A stretch of DNA of 64,000 nt from CAVZYN01 sp963779515 (GCA_963779515.1 CAVZYN010000002.1:806001-870000), one strand, 5' to 3'; shown: positions 43,817-53,634, counted from the first letter of the stretch. Notes: generated by a model not told the origin, from the sequence alone. Translations and numbers: made by a program.

Positions 43817-45655
43817 ATGGAATATCATAAGAAACTCCATACTATATTTCAACTTGGGACAGTCCAGGCAAAAAAAGGAAGAGACGCTCTGCAGCGGCTA
43901 GTGGCCATGCAACTCGATCATGATATCGATGCCGGCGTCTTACGCGCGCAACAGTTGGGTGAACTCTTCGCGCTGTTGCCCTACATGATGCTGGCCAATT
44001 TTGCCAACGCTGCGATCGTCTTGATCAGCCTCCGGTCGATCGAGACCTATTGGCTGGTGGTGTTGTGGAGCGCGAGCATCTTTGGTCTGTGCGGCTTCAC
44101 TCTGCTGAAAGTTCTCGGGAAGTCGGGAGAGCCCGCGCGGACGCGAGCGCCGGCTCGGGCAACGGTCCGGGCGACGCGGCATGCCGCGGTGCTGGGTGGA
44201 GCATGGGGTATTCTTCCGTTTGTCGTGCTCCCGAGCGGCGGCGTCGCTGAGCAGGTTCTTGCAACCAATCTGATTGCGGGCATGGCCGCCGGTGGAGCTT
44301 TTGTACTGGCTGTCGTTCCAGTCGCCGCATGCGCGTATCTCGCGGCTATTCTCATTCCGGCGCTGCTGGCGATCTATCTGGGCGATATTCCCGCTTCAGG
44401 ATCGCTGGTTGGGTTCGGGATCGTCTTTTTCATGACGCTGTGCGTCATCATGGCTGCGCGTCACCGGGACTTCGCAGTAAAGGTTCGTGGCCGGTTCGAA
44501 ATCGAGAAACAAAGTCAGACGATTTCGCTTTTGCTGAAGGATTTCGAGGCCTCGGCCAGTGACTGGCTGTGGGAGACGGATGCTGATGGCCGGCTGATTG
44601 TCGTCTCCGATCGCTTCGCCGAGGTGGCTGGTCTATCCAAGGACGAGCTGATCGGCCGTTCGATCGCTGCATCGGCCGGTGACGCGAGCGCGGACTCTGC
44701 ATGGGCCAACCTCGTGGACCAGCTCGCGACTGGCGCTGCGATCCGGGACTACGTCGTGCCAGCCGGCAAGGCCGATAACGTGTCATGGTGGTCGCTGACC
44801 GCGGGCCCGATCCGGTGCGAGCTCGGCAAGATCTGCGGCAGCCGTGGTGTCGGCACCGACATCACCGCGCGCAAGACCGCCGAAACCGAGCTCGAACGAA
44901 AGAATGAGATGCTCGCGAGCTTCAACGCAAGCCTCGAGCAGGAGGTTGCTGCACGCTCCGAAGAGGCCCGGCGCGCCGCCGCGGCCGCGGAAGAAGCCAA
45001 CCGCGCGACATCGCTCTTGCTCGCCAGCATGAGCCACGAAATCCGTTCGCAAATGCACGGCGTGCTCGAGACGGCGGACCTCCTGCAAGGCTCGCAATTG
45101 ACCGAGCGGCAACGAGGCTGGGCCTCGACGATCAATGACTCGGCGAAGGCGCTGTTGACGATCGTCAACGACGGTTTGGAACGGCCAAAGATCTTGTCTG
45201 GTGAAGCGCCGCCCGCCGCAGCTTCAGTTTCAGAAAGCGGTGGCGCTTGGCTCAGTGCCCGGGTTCTGGTCGCTGAAGACAATCCTGCCAACGTCGCGGT
45301 GGCGCGCGCGTTTCTGAGCCGGCTTGGTTGCGATGTGGACGTCGCCGCGGACGGCTTGGAAGCGGTCGCCAAGTGCCAGCGCGAGGCCTACGACCTCGTG
45401 TTGATGGACTGCGAAATGCCGGAATTGAACGGCCTGGCTGCCACGTCGCAGATCCGTCAGCGCGAAGCCATGCGCAGTTTGCCACGTGTGCCGATCATCG
45501 CGGTGACGGCGCATGCCGTCGATGAAGAACGCGTCAATTGCCTTGCAGCCGGCATGGACGACTACATGAGCAAGCCCCACACCGAAGGCGAGTTGCTGCA
45601 GATGCTGTTGAAGTGGTTCAAGCGGCCGGAGGAAGGCTCCGCCTTCGCGGCCTAA
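43817..45655 (+). CDS. Hybrid histidine-kinase-like protein without an ATPase domain
   Basis: A 612-residue membrane sensor. About six hydrophobic segments lie between residues 50 and 215, and a PAS domain at about 240-350 (WLWETDADGRLIVVSDRFAE). A coiled coil follows (360-398), then a HisKA dimerisation domain with His407 (SMSHEIRSQMHG). After DGLERPKILSGEAPPAA the sequence goes straight into a receiver domain (480-605, LVAEDNPANVAVAR, phospho-acceptor Asp531 in LMDCEMP, Lys in MSKP). No HATPase_c domain (N, G1, G2 boxes) is present, about 140 residues less than usual. It cannot autophosphorylate as written. It might accept phosphate from a partner kinase, act as a phosphatase or be degenerate. 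Confidence 0.85.
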   Translation: MEYHKKLHTIFQLGTVQAKKGRDALQRLVAMQLDHDIDAGVLRAQQLGELFALLPYMMLANFANAAIVLISLRSIETYWLVVLWSASIFGLCGFTLLKVLGKSGEPARTRAPARATVRATRHAAVLGGAWGILPFVVLPSGGVAEQVLATNLIAGMAAGGAFVLAVVPVAACAYLAAILIPALLAIYLGDIPASGSLVGFGIVFFMTLCVIMAARHRDFAVKVRGRFEIEKQSQTISLLLKDFEASASDWLWETDADGRLIVVSDRFAEVAGLSKDELIGRSIAASAGDASADSAWANLVDQLATGAAIRDYVVPAGKADNVSWWSLTAGPIRCELGKICGSRGVGTDITARKTAETELERKNEMLASFNASLEQEVAARSEEARRAAAAAEEANRATSLLLASMSHEIRSQMHGVLETADLLQGSQLTERQRGWASTINDSAKALLTIVNDGLERPKILSGEAPPAAASVSESGGAWLSARVLVAEDNPANVAVARAFLSRLGCDVDVAADGLEAVAKCQREAYDLVLMDCEMPELNGLAATSQIRQREAMRSLPRVPIIAVTAHAVDEERVNCLAAGMDDYMSKPHTEGELLQMLLKWFKRPEEGSAFAA

Positions 45656-45672
45656 GTCGGGGACGTGACTTG

Positions 45673-47263
45673 TTAGAATCCAATTGCGGCGCCGTCGGAG
45701 CGCGGATCGGTGGCGCCCTCGAGGATGCCGTCCTTGCTGCGCACGATCGCGCCCGCGTGCCCCATGGTGCTGGTGAAGTCCGGCGAGCATCTCGACGTCA
45801 TGGCCGGCCTTGCGCAGCTTCTCGACGAGTGCCGCGTCAAAGCGGCTTTCGAGTTTCAGCGTGACGCTCTCCTGGCCCCAGGTTTTGCCGAGCAGCCAGC
45901 GCGGGCCGGTGATCGCGGCCTGCAGGCCCTGGCCGAACATGGCATAGCGCGAGAACACGACGGCTTGGGTCTGGGGTTGGCCCTCGCCGCCCATGGTGCC
46001 GTAGACCATGGTGCGGCCGTCGGCGAAACGGGCGAGGGCGGGATTGAGCGTGTGGAACGGTTTGCGGCCAGGCGCGAGCACGCGCGGGCCTGTCCCTGAA
46101 AGTGCGAAACTCGCGCCGCGGTTTTGCCAGACAATGCCGGTCTCAGGGAGCACGCAGCCCGAGCCATATTCGAAGTAGATGCTCTGAATGAAGGAGACGG
46201 CGAGCCCGTTGGCATCGATGACGCCAAGCCAGATCGTATCGCCCTTGTCGGCGGGCGCCGGCCACGCCAGGGCTTTGCGCATGGAGATCCGTTCGGCGAG
46301 GGCGTCGAGCTTGGATTTCTTGAGAGAGGTGGCGGGATCTTCGGTCATTGACGCCGGATCGCCGATGATGCGGTCGCGCACGAGAAACGCCTGCTTGGTC
46401 GCCTCGACGAGGCCGTGCACGTAGGCAAAGCCATCGGCACGCTCGACGCCCAATCGCTCGAACAGCGCGAGGATCATCAGCGACGACAGCCCTTGCGTCG
46501 GCGGCGGGAAATTGAAGAGCTTCGCACCCTTGATTGCAACGCTCAGCGGCTCGGGGCGGGTGGCGCGGTGGCGTGCTAAATCATCGGCCGTGACCGGTGC
46601 ACCGATCTCTGCGAGGCCGGCGGCCAGGTCGCGGGCAATCTTTCCCGTGTAGAAATCTTGGGCGCCGTCGCGGCCGAGACGCTTCAATGTGCGCGCAAGC
46701 GCTGGGAGCTTCATCAAGCTCGCCTCGGCCGGCGGCTTGCCCTTGGAGAGGAACTGATCCTTGAAGCCCGGCGCGTCTTTCAATTCGGGCAGCTTCTCCG
46801 CGGTCAGCGCGTGCTGGCTGTGCGTCACCGCAAAACCGTTCTCGCCGTGCCAGGCGGCGTCCTCGAGCAGGCGCGCCAGCGGCATGCGCCCGCCGAGGTC
46901 CTGCGCCAGTGCCAGCGCCGATCCCCAGCCCGAGATCGTTCCAGCAACCGTGTTGGCGGCAAGGGGCCCGCGCCAAGGAATGGTCTTGTGCCCGGCCTTG
47001 GCATAGAGCGCAGGTTCGGCGGTGAGGGCCGCCGCACCGCAGGCGTCGATCGCGATCGGGTCCTTGCCGGGCGGCGCGATCAGCCAGAAGCCGTCGCCGC
47101 CAATCGAGGTCATGTGCGGATAGACGACGGCGAGATTGGCGGCGATGGCGACCGCGGCCTCGATCGCATTGCCGCCCTCGCGCAAGACGCGCAAGCCTGC
47201 CTCGCTGGCCAGATGGTGCGGAGAGGTCACCATGCCCCGGCGGGCGCGCGGCGTGTTGAGCAT
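45673..47263 (-). CDS. Gamma-glutamyltransferase family protein (single-base shift)
   Basis: An N-terminal nucleophile hydrolase that would self-cleave into large and small subunits. Main motifs: GGNAIEAAVAIAANLAVVYP, TSIGGDGFW, and the cleavage site KGDTIWLGVIDANG, where Thr is the expected nucleophile but the usual following Thr-His is Ile-Trp. FHTLNPALA and YGTMGGEGQPQ follow. The first frame loses the family after HDVEMLAG; the next frame completes it with FTSTMGHAGAIVRSKDG and ATDPRSDGAAIGF, stopping at 45673. One extra base at 45778-45782 explains this. The repaired protein is about 529 residues. No signal peptide is seen, so a cytoplasmic amidohydrolase-like role is possible. Confidence 0.85.
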
Positions 47264-47408
47264 GGATCGGTCCCCGAATAAGTCTGCTGAAGCGCCGCGG
47301 TGTCTTAGAAGAGTACACGCCGGGTGGCAATCAGCGGCGCCCTACTGACAAGCGCCAGCGAAGACGGATAGGCTGCGCATCGAGGCGTGCGGGGTGGCGG
47401 GGAACACA

Positions 47409-48566
47409 ATGTCCATTGATGCGAACGGTTATCCGCTCGGATTCAAGGTCCGGCAAGGGTCGGCACGCGCCCGGGCCATCGTCGGCGCGGCGGGGTCGGA
47501 TGTGTTTGTCACCGAGGCGCGGCAGGCCGGGCATCATCAAAAGGAAGCCATCGTCACCGAGGGCGCCAACGGGAGCGCGTGGCGGCTCACCAGCGACGAA
47601 GGCGCTTACTTGAAAGGCACCGATCTCGCGCCGTTTCCGCTCGGATTTTTCAATGCGGGACTGCAATCGGATCTTGCCGGCCGGATTGGTCTCGTTGCCA
47701 AGGCGCGCGGGATCGCAATCCGCCGCCTCGCCGTAACGGTGCGAACTGAGTACGCGCTGACGGGCTCCTTCGTGGAGGGCACCGGCCGAGGCCATGCTGA
47801 GGCCATCTACGCGCACGCAGCGATTGGCGCGGACGCGCCGGCAGCTGACATCGAAGATCTCGTGCATACGGCCGTGGCGGCATCACCCGCCTTCGACATG
47901 ATCACGCGCCCACTCGAGAATACGTTTGCGCTCTATGTCAACGGACGGCGACACGCCGCAGTGCGCTTGCCTGCCTCGACGGCCGAGGCGCCGATGGATC
48001 CGTTCCTGAAGTACGCGGAGCCGCCGGCCCCTCTGGAGAACCCACGTGATCTCGGCGGCCTGATCGTCAAGACCACTGCGAAAGTCGACGGTCAGCCGTC
48101 GGCGCTCGGCAGCACGCCATCGCCGGGCGGGCGCGTGACGTGGAGCGTGATGGGGCAGGGCGATGCCGACGTCGTCGCGGGCACCTATCGCTGCCGCGTC
48201 GCGCTCGATCGCCCCGGCACGACGCACTTCGCCTATGTAACGGACGAGAGCGGCGGCGATCGTGCGCCGTCCGGTCTCGCGCTGCTATCGGCGGGAGTAG
48301 CGTTTTGCTACATGACGCAGATCTCGCGCTACATCGAGGCCATGAAGCTGCCGGTCAACGGCATCCGGCTCGTGCAATTGTCGCCCTATGGCATCGGTGG
48401 CGATCGGCGCGGCGTATCGGAACCGTGCGATACGCATCTCTTCATGCAAGGCCAGGCAGATGCTGAAACCTTTGAGCGACTGCAGCAGGTGGCGGCGACG
48501 ACTTGCTATCTGCATCAGACCATGGCGGTACCGACGCCGCTGCATCTGAGTTTCGGACTATTGTAG
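47409..48566 (+). CDS. OsmC-family protein with two OsmC-like modules
   Basis: A 385-residue protein. The first module (about 60-180) has LAPFPLGFFNAGLQSDLAG and GIAIRRLAVTVR; the second (about 270-385) has GLALLSAGVAFCYMTQISRY and a closing VAATTCYLHQT, placing Cys near where OsmC/Ohr peroxidases have catalytic Cys. Only the second module appears to keep both cysteines. It may reduce organic hydroperoxides. ATG 47409 is preferred over a codon at 47394. It is divergent from the gamma-glutamyltransferase gene. Confidence 0.65.
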   Translation: MSIDANGYPLGFKVRQGSARARAIVGAAGSDVFVTEARQAGHHQKEAIVTEGANGSAWRLTSDEGAYLKGTDLAPFPLGFFNAGLQSDLAGRIGLVAKARGIAIRRLAVTVRTEYALTGSFVEGTGRGHAEAIYAHAAIGADAPAADIEDLVHTAVAASPAFDMITRPLENTFALYVNGRRHAAVRLPASTAEAPMDPFLKYAEPPAPLENPRDLGGLIVKTTAKVDGQPSALGSTPSPGGRVTWSVMGQGDADVVAGTYRCRVALDRPGTTHFAYVTDESGGDRAPSGLALLSAGVAFCYMTQISRYIEAMKLPVNGIRLVQLSPYGIGGDRRGVSEPCDTHLFMQGQADAETFERLQQVAATTCYLHQTMAVPTPLHLSFGLL

Positions 48567-48589
48567 GCAAATCGGTATCGCTGGCGATA

Positions 48590-49273
48590 TTACGCCGCTG
48601 TATGAACACTGGAGGTGCGGCTCGCTGCTGGCGGTGCGCTGTGATCCAGGGCGTCGATGTCGAGAGTCGCGACAGCGATGGTGCCGTCCGACCGTTTCAC
48701 CCAGTGCAAAACGCGGCGCCCCAACCACTCCCTATCCTGCAACTTGGTGAGGATCGGCTTGATGGCGCGCGGATGACCGACGGCCGTGGTGATGAGGATG
48801 ATATCGCCAGACGTCCAGTCCGCAGGCTCGAGGCGTGGAAAGCTGGCGCCGCTGCGGCTGACGCGCGCAACGACCTCGGGCGAGACCGCAGCCCACAGAA
48901 TAGCGCCGATGGGCACGACAGCGTCGTTCGCCTCGACGCGCGTTTCCGCCAGAGCGATGTTGCCGCACTTCAACGGTGGCAGCACCAGCCACCGCAGATC
49001 ATTCAGTGCCAGGGATTGATAGGTCGGCGAACGCATCAATAGACTGACGATTTCGCCGAACGCGGACGCGCGATTGAGTTGCGGGCGCCCCTCCTGTGCG
49101 CCGTTCAAGTGTGTGGCCTTCGGCGCCGATGGCATCACAGGTAGAGAGACATCACTGTTGGCGCAGGGTTGAGCTTCTGGTGCGGGAGCTTGCGCGGCGG
49201 CAATGGATGGTGCGAGCGCCGATGAACGCGGGGCTGTCGCTGGTTCGGGCACCTTACGCGAACGAAAGAACAT
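48590..49273 (-). CDS. HlyC-like RTX toxin acyltransferase homologue lacking catalytic residues
   Basis: A 227-residue protein whose residues 70-200 match the toxin-activating lysine-acyltransferase family: FGEIVSLLMRSPTYQS, WLVLPPLKCGNIALA, VPIGAILWAAVS and ADWTSGDIILI (aligning with EDWTSGD of HlyC). In HlyC the catalytic His23 lies in SPLH; here the position is Tyr85 (SPTY). HlyC Asp92 aligns with a Thr here. The first 65 residues are an Ala/Pro-rich extension. With no RTX toxin gene in the window, it is probably non-acylating or has another role. GAGGA precedes ATG 49273. Confidence 0.75.
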   Translation of the reverse strand: MFFRSRKVPEPATAPRSSALAPSIAAAQAPAPEAQPCANSDVSLPVMPSAPKATHLNGAQEGRPQLNRASAFGEIVSLLMRSPTYQSLALNDLRWLVLPPLKCGNIALAETRVEANDAVVPIGAILWAAVSPEVVARVSRSGASFPRLEPADWTSGDIILITTAVGHPRAIKPILTKLQDREWLGRRVLHWVKRSDGTIAVATLDIDALDHSAPPAASRTSSVHTAA

Positions 49274-49570
49274 ATGGAAATTCCTCAACTTTGAAAGCGA
49301 CGCAGAGGACATAGGGAATACTGAAAGTATGAGACGGTGCGATGTCGGTGTCAAAGCACTTCATGCCGCCGTCGTACTTTTCTTGAGCGCCGGTTCGAAT
49401 TCTGCTCTCTGTTGGTCAAAGCCACTGGGCGAATCCGTTTGCAGCGTTTCGTGTGACATCGATTGGTCAGCAGACAAAGGTCGCGCAGAATTGAGCCGCG
49501 GCAGCGCATGATCGGGCTATCGTGATCGCGTTACGGCTAGACGCTGGGTGCTTGTCAGGGAGACTGACCG

Positions 49571-49708
49571 ATGGCTTTGCACCAAGTTGAACTAAGCTCA
49601 GATCGCGCACGCCAAGGCGAAACGGGGCACGGCGTGCGGTTCGTACTTTTGGCGGGATTGATCCTCGCCATATTTGCATTGGCCTCAGCCATGGCTTTTG
49701 CGCGTTAG
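49571..49708 (+). CDS. Small single-span membrane protein
   Basis: A 45-residue open frame starting MALHQVELSSDRARQG, with one hydrophobic segment (FVLLAGLILAIFALASAMAF) and a terminal AR. GGGAG lies 8 bases upstream of the ATG. Flanked by otherwise non-coding sequence, about 300 bases upstream and 200 downstream. No family recognised. Confidence 0.5.
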   Translation: MALHQVELSSDRARQGETGHGVRFVLLAGLILAIFALASAMAFAR

Positions 49709-49916
49709 GTCCAGCGGGGGCGGTGGTTGAACCAGGCGCCCCCGTCCAGCCTCAGATCGCCACATCATAGTTCGTTCTGCGCCCGGTTTGGGCGTTGGGC
49801 GGTCAAGTCGGCCCCCAAGAGGCTCGATGTGGGCTGGGATCTGGTCGAGACGTATTGACGGACACCGCGCGTCCGCAGATAGAAAAACAAACCAATTGGG
49901 GCGAGGGGACAGGACG

Positions 49917-51758
49917 ATGGCGGTTTCCAGCAGCGGGGTCAGGATGGGTCCCGTTGGGGTCGAGGCCAAGGCGCGGCCGGATGGCGCAATCATCGTTCAA
50001 ACGCCCCATGCGCTGGGACCATATCCGCGCGCGACGACCGATCTGCTCGACCGGTGGGCCAAGGAAACGCCCGACACGGTGTTCTTGGCGCAGCGCGACG
50101 CTAGCGGCGCTTGGCAGAAGCTGACATATGCCGGCACCCGCACGCTTGTGCGCAGCGTCGCGCAAGCGCTGCTGGATCGCAAATTGTCCGCCGAACGGCC
50201 GCTCGCGATTCTATCCGGCAACAGTCTCGAACAGGCCGTGCTCGGCCTCGCCGCGAACTACGTGGGCGTGCCATACGCCCCCATCTCCCCGGCCTATTCG
50301 CTGATTTCGAGCGACTACAAGAAGCTGAAAGACATTGTCGCGCTGCTGACGCCGGGGTTGGTGTTTGCGATCAACGGTCAGTCGTTTGGCCGGGCCATCG
50401 CGGCGGCCGTTCCGCCCGATGTCGAGCTGGTGGTTCTCGATGCGCCGCCCGCGGGCCGCGCCGCAACCCGGCTCGCGGATCTGTGGTCGACGCCCGTGAC
50501 GGCCGCGGTCGATGCCGCGAATGCCAAGATTGGTCCGGAGACGATCGCAAAGATCTTGTTTACGTCGGGCTCAACCGGGTTGCCGAAAGGCGTCATCAAT
50601 ACGCAACGCATGATGACCGCCAATCAAGTGATGATGGAAACCTCGTTTCCCTGTCTCGGGGATGTCAAAACGGTTCTGATTGATTGGCTGCCATGGAGCC
50701 ACACCTTTGGCGGCAGCCACAATTTCAATCTGGTGCTCTGCCAGGGCGGCACACTCTACATCGACGACGGAAAACCGATGCCCGGCGCCATCGAGGAAAC
50801 CATCCACAATCTCCGCGAGATCGCGCCGACCGTCTATTTCAACGTGCCGAAGGGCTATGAAATGCTGCTGCCGGCGCTCAGGGCCGATCCGGCGTTGCGC
50901 ACCACATTCTTCAGCCGGATGCAGTTCCTATTCTATGCCGGTGCCGCATTGCCGCCGAGTGTTGCAACCGAACTCGAGGCCATGGCATTGGAGACGCGTG
51001 GGACACCGGTCGAGATGGTGACGTCGCTGGGCGCGACCGAGACCGCGCCGGCGGCTCTGGCGGTCACGACGAAGGCCAAGGGTGCGGCTGTGATCGGCGT
51101 GCCGATGGCGGGCGCCGAGATGAAGCTTGTGCCGAACGAGGGTAAGCTCGAGTGCCGCCTCAAGGGCCCTATGATCACGCCCGGATATTGGCGCCAGCCG
51201 GAACTGACCAGGAAAGCGTTCGACGAGGAGGGATTCTATCTCATCGGCGATGCGCTGAAATTCGTCGATGCCGCCGATCCTGAAAAAGGCTTCGTGTTCG
51301 ATGGCCGGATCGCGGAAGACTTCAAGTTGAAGACGGGCACCTGGGTCAGCGTCGGCCCGTTGCGCGCGCGGTTCCTCGCGCATTTCGCGCCGCTCGCCCG
51401 CGACGTCGTGGTCTCCGGGCACGATCGCGACGCGGTCGGCGTGCTGGTGGTTCCGGATCTTGATGCCTGCCGGGCCGCCGCCGCGTCGCTGCCGAAGGAG
51501 GCCGCCGCCGCCGCGGTTGTCGCGCATCCGGAGGTCACGACGCGGCTTGCCGCTTTGCTCGCCACATTCAACGCAAGCTCCGGCGGCAGCTCAGAGCGCA
51601 TCCGGCGGCTGATGCTCATGGAGACGCCGCCCTCGATCGATCTCGGCGAGGTCACCGACAAGGGATCGATCAACCAGCGCACCGTGCTGTCGCAGCGCGC
51701 CACTTTGGTCGAGGAACTGTTCGCGATCGAGCCCTCGCCGCGCGTCGTCGCAGTCTAA
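49917..51758 (+). CDS. Feruloyl-CoA synthetase-like AMP-forming ligase
   Basis: An ANL-superfamily ligase that activates hydroxycinnamic acids such as ferulate with ATP and CoA. The 613-residue protein has the P-loop-like ILFTSGSTGLPKGVIN (213-228), SLGATETAP, GYWRQPELTRKAFDEEGFYL, and the Fcs-typical FDGRIAEDFKLKTGTWVSVG. The C-terminal Lys region retains EVTDKGSINQRTVL. ATG 49917 has AGGA upstream. It heads a same-strand series with a VOC protein and Liv-type transport genes, consistent with uptake and use of plant phenolics. No enoyl-CoA hydratase/aldolase (ech) lies in the window. Confidence 0.88.
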   Translation: MAVSSSGVRMGPVGVEAKARPDGAIIVQTPHALGPYPRATTDLLDRWAKETPDTVFLAQRDASGAWQKLTYAGTRTLVRSVAQALLDRKLSAERPLAILSGNSLEQAVLGLAANYVGVPYAPISPAYSLISSDYKKLKDIVALLTPGLVFAINGQSFGRAIAAAVPPDVELVVLDAPPAGRAATRLADLWSTPVTAAVDAANAKIGPETIAKILFTSGSTGLPKGVINTQRMMTANQVMMETSFPCLGDVKTVLIDWLPWSHTFGGSHNFNLVLCQGGTLYIDDGKPMPGAIEETIHNLREIAPTVYFNVPKGYEMLLPALRADPALRTTFFSRMQFLFYAGAALPPSVATELEAMALETRGTPVEMVTSLGATETAPAALAVTTKAKGAAVIGVPMAGAEMKLVPNEGKLECRLKGPMITPGYWRQPELTRKAFDEEGFYLIGDALKFVDAADPEKGFVFDGRIAEDFKLKTGTWVSVGPLRARFLAHFAPLARDVVVSGHDRDAVGVLVVPDLDACRAAAASLPKEAAAAAVVAHPEVTTRLAALLATFNASSGGSSERIRRLMLMETPPSIDLGEVTDKGSINQRTVLSQRATLVEELFAIEPSPRVVAV

Positions 51759-51779
51759 CGCCGAGGAAGGGTTGTTGCG

Positions 51780-52337
51780 ATGTCGACGTCTCCAGCGCTA
51801 ATCGAGACCCAGGGCGTGCATCACATCACCTTTGTTGGCGCCGATCGCCAGACCTCCGTCGACTTCTGGGAGGGCGTGCTCGGCATGCCGCTCGTGTTCG
51901 AGCAACCCAATCTCGATGACGACAGCCAGAACCATCTCTATTTCGATCCCGGAGACGGGCGGCTCATCACCATCTTCACCAGCGAGGACTGGCCCAAGGA
52001 CCCGCGCCCGACGCCCGCCAAGGCCGGCAGCCTCCATCACCTCGCCTTCATCGTCACGCGCGAAACCTACACGACGGCAGGAAAGCGCCTCAGGGAGAGG
52101 GGCTTTGCGAACTCGGGCGAGGTCGATCGCGGCTTCATGGATAGCCTCTATTTCCGCGATCCCTTGGGGCAGCTTTTCGAGCTCGCCTGCTACAAGTTCC
52201 AGCCGCCCGCGGGCCGGACGCATGCCGACGTCCTGCACCAGGCGCACAAGATCCGCGTGGCCAAAGGCGACGCGAACATCGCCCTGCCGCATCTGACGGC
52301 AGCGGTCGAGATGCTGCGGCAGCCTGCGAAAGGCTGA
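51780..52337 (+). CDS. VOC-superfamily (glyoxalase/dioxygenase-like) protein
   Basis: A 185-residue protein with two paired beta-alpha-beta-beta-beta modules. The first starts at VHHITFVGADRQTSVDFWEG and the second at SLHHLAFIVTRETYTTAGKR. Candidate metal ligands are the His in each and the Glu in LFELACYK. It resembles extradiol-dioxygenase-like VOC proteins, so an aromatic or CoA-ester substrate is plausible. It lies 21 bases after the feruloyl-CoA synthase gene. Function is inferred from context. Confidence 0.8.
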   Translation: MSTSPALIETQGVHHITFVGADRQTSVDFWEGVLGMPLVFEQPNLDDDSQNHLYFDPGDGRLITIFTSEDWPKDPRPTPAKAGSLHHLAFIVTRETYTTAGKRLRERGFANSGEVDRGFMDSLYFRDPLGQLFELACYKFQPPAGRTHADVLHQAHKIRVAKGDANIALPHLTAAVEMLRQPAKG

Positions 52338-52454
52338 AGTGACCAACAAAAAAGTGGTGACGAAGCCACTGCCAGGCGGCTCGAAAGCCACTATAGTGGC
52401 CCCACAAGAGGCGGTTGCCGCCGAGAAACGTTCGATCAATTGGGAGGAGACACC

Positions 52455-53634
52455 ATGACAACCAATTCACGCCGCACGATCCTAAAAGGTGCCGGCGCCT
52501 TGGCGGCCGCCACCGCCGTTCCGACGGGCTGGGCGATCGCGCAGGCAAAGCCCTTGAAGGTCGGCTTGATGCTGCCCTACTCCGGCACCTTCGCGCAGCT
52601 CGGCGAAAACATCACGCATGCCATCGAGATGCTGATCGCGGAGAAAGGCGGCAAACTTGGCGGGCGCGACATCCAGATCATCAAACTCGACGATGAATCG
52701 AAGCCCGAAAACGGCCCGCAGAACGCCGAGCGCCTCGTCAAGCGCGACGCCGTCGATGTGCTGATCGGCACCGTACATTCGGGCGTACAGATGGGCATTC
52801 ACAAGGTGGTGCGCGAGAGCGGGACGCTGTGCATTGTGCCCAATGCTGGCGCCGTTGGCGTCACGCGTGACCTTTGCGCCAAGAACGTGTTCCGCATGTC
52901 CTTCACCAACTGGCAACCGGCCTACGGCATGGGCGTGGCGCTCGGCAAGCGCGGCGTCAAGAAGGCGGCGTGGATCACCTGGGACTATGCAGCGGGCGCG
53001 GAAAGCGGCGCTGGCTTCAAGGAAGGCCTCGAAAAAAACGGTGGGCAGGTCGTGCAAACGCTGACGCTGAAGTTCCCGGAAACGAACTTCCAGCCATTGC
53101 TGGCGCAGATCCCGAGCCTTGGCGTCGACGCGGTCGGCGCGTTCTTCGCGGGTGGCGGTGCGGTGCAGTTCGTCAAGGAATACGCGGCCGCCGGCATCAA
53201 GGTGCCGCTGACGGGCTCGGGCTTCCTGACGGAAGGCGTGCTCGGACCGCAGGGTGCAGCCGCCGAAGGCGTCGAAACTGCGCTCCACTATGGCGACGGT
53301 ATCGAGAATGCCAAGAACACGGCGTTCCGTGCCGCCTTTAAAACCAAGGCCGGCCGCGAGGCCGACGTTTACGCGGTGCAAGGTTACGACTCCGCGCAGC
53401 TGCTTGCGATCGGTCTCGAGGCCGCGAAAGGCAAAATCGAGGACGAGGCGAACTCTCTACAAAGCGATGCGCGCGGCAAAAATCGACAGCCCGCGCGGAC
53501 CCGTTTCGCTCTCGGCCTCGCAGGAGATCGTCCACAACATCTACCTGCGCAAGGCGACGGGTGGCCTCAACAAGGTCACCGGCGTCGCGGTCGAAGCGCT
53601 CGCTGACCCTGGCACCGGTTGCAAGATGGGTTGA
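52455..53634 (+). CDS. Liv-type ABC transporter substrate-binding protein (single-base shift)
   Basis: A periplasmic binding protein of type I fold (about 390 residues). MTTNSRRTILKGAGALAAAT is a twin-arginine signal, so export should use TatABC of this window. VGLMLPYSGTFAQLGENITH and IGTVHSGVQMGIHKVVRES are the ligand-fold parts. After GLEAAKGKIEDEAN the frame diverges. The adjacent frame continues LYKAMRAAKIDSPRGPVSLS and VHNIYLRKATGGLNKVTG and ends at 53634. One extra T at 53451-53456 is responsible. GGGAGGAG precedes the ATG. Likely ligand: an aromatic acid or amino acid. Confidence 0.88.
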
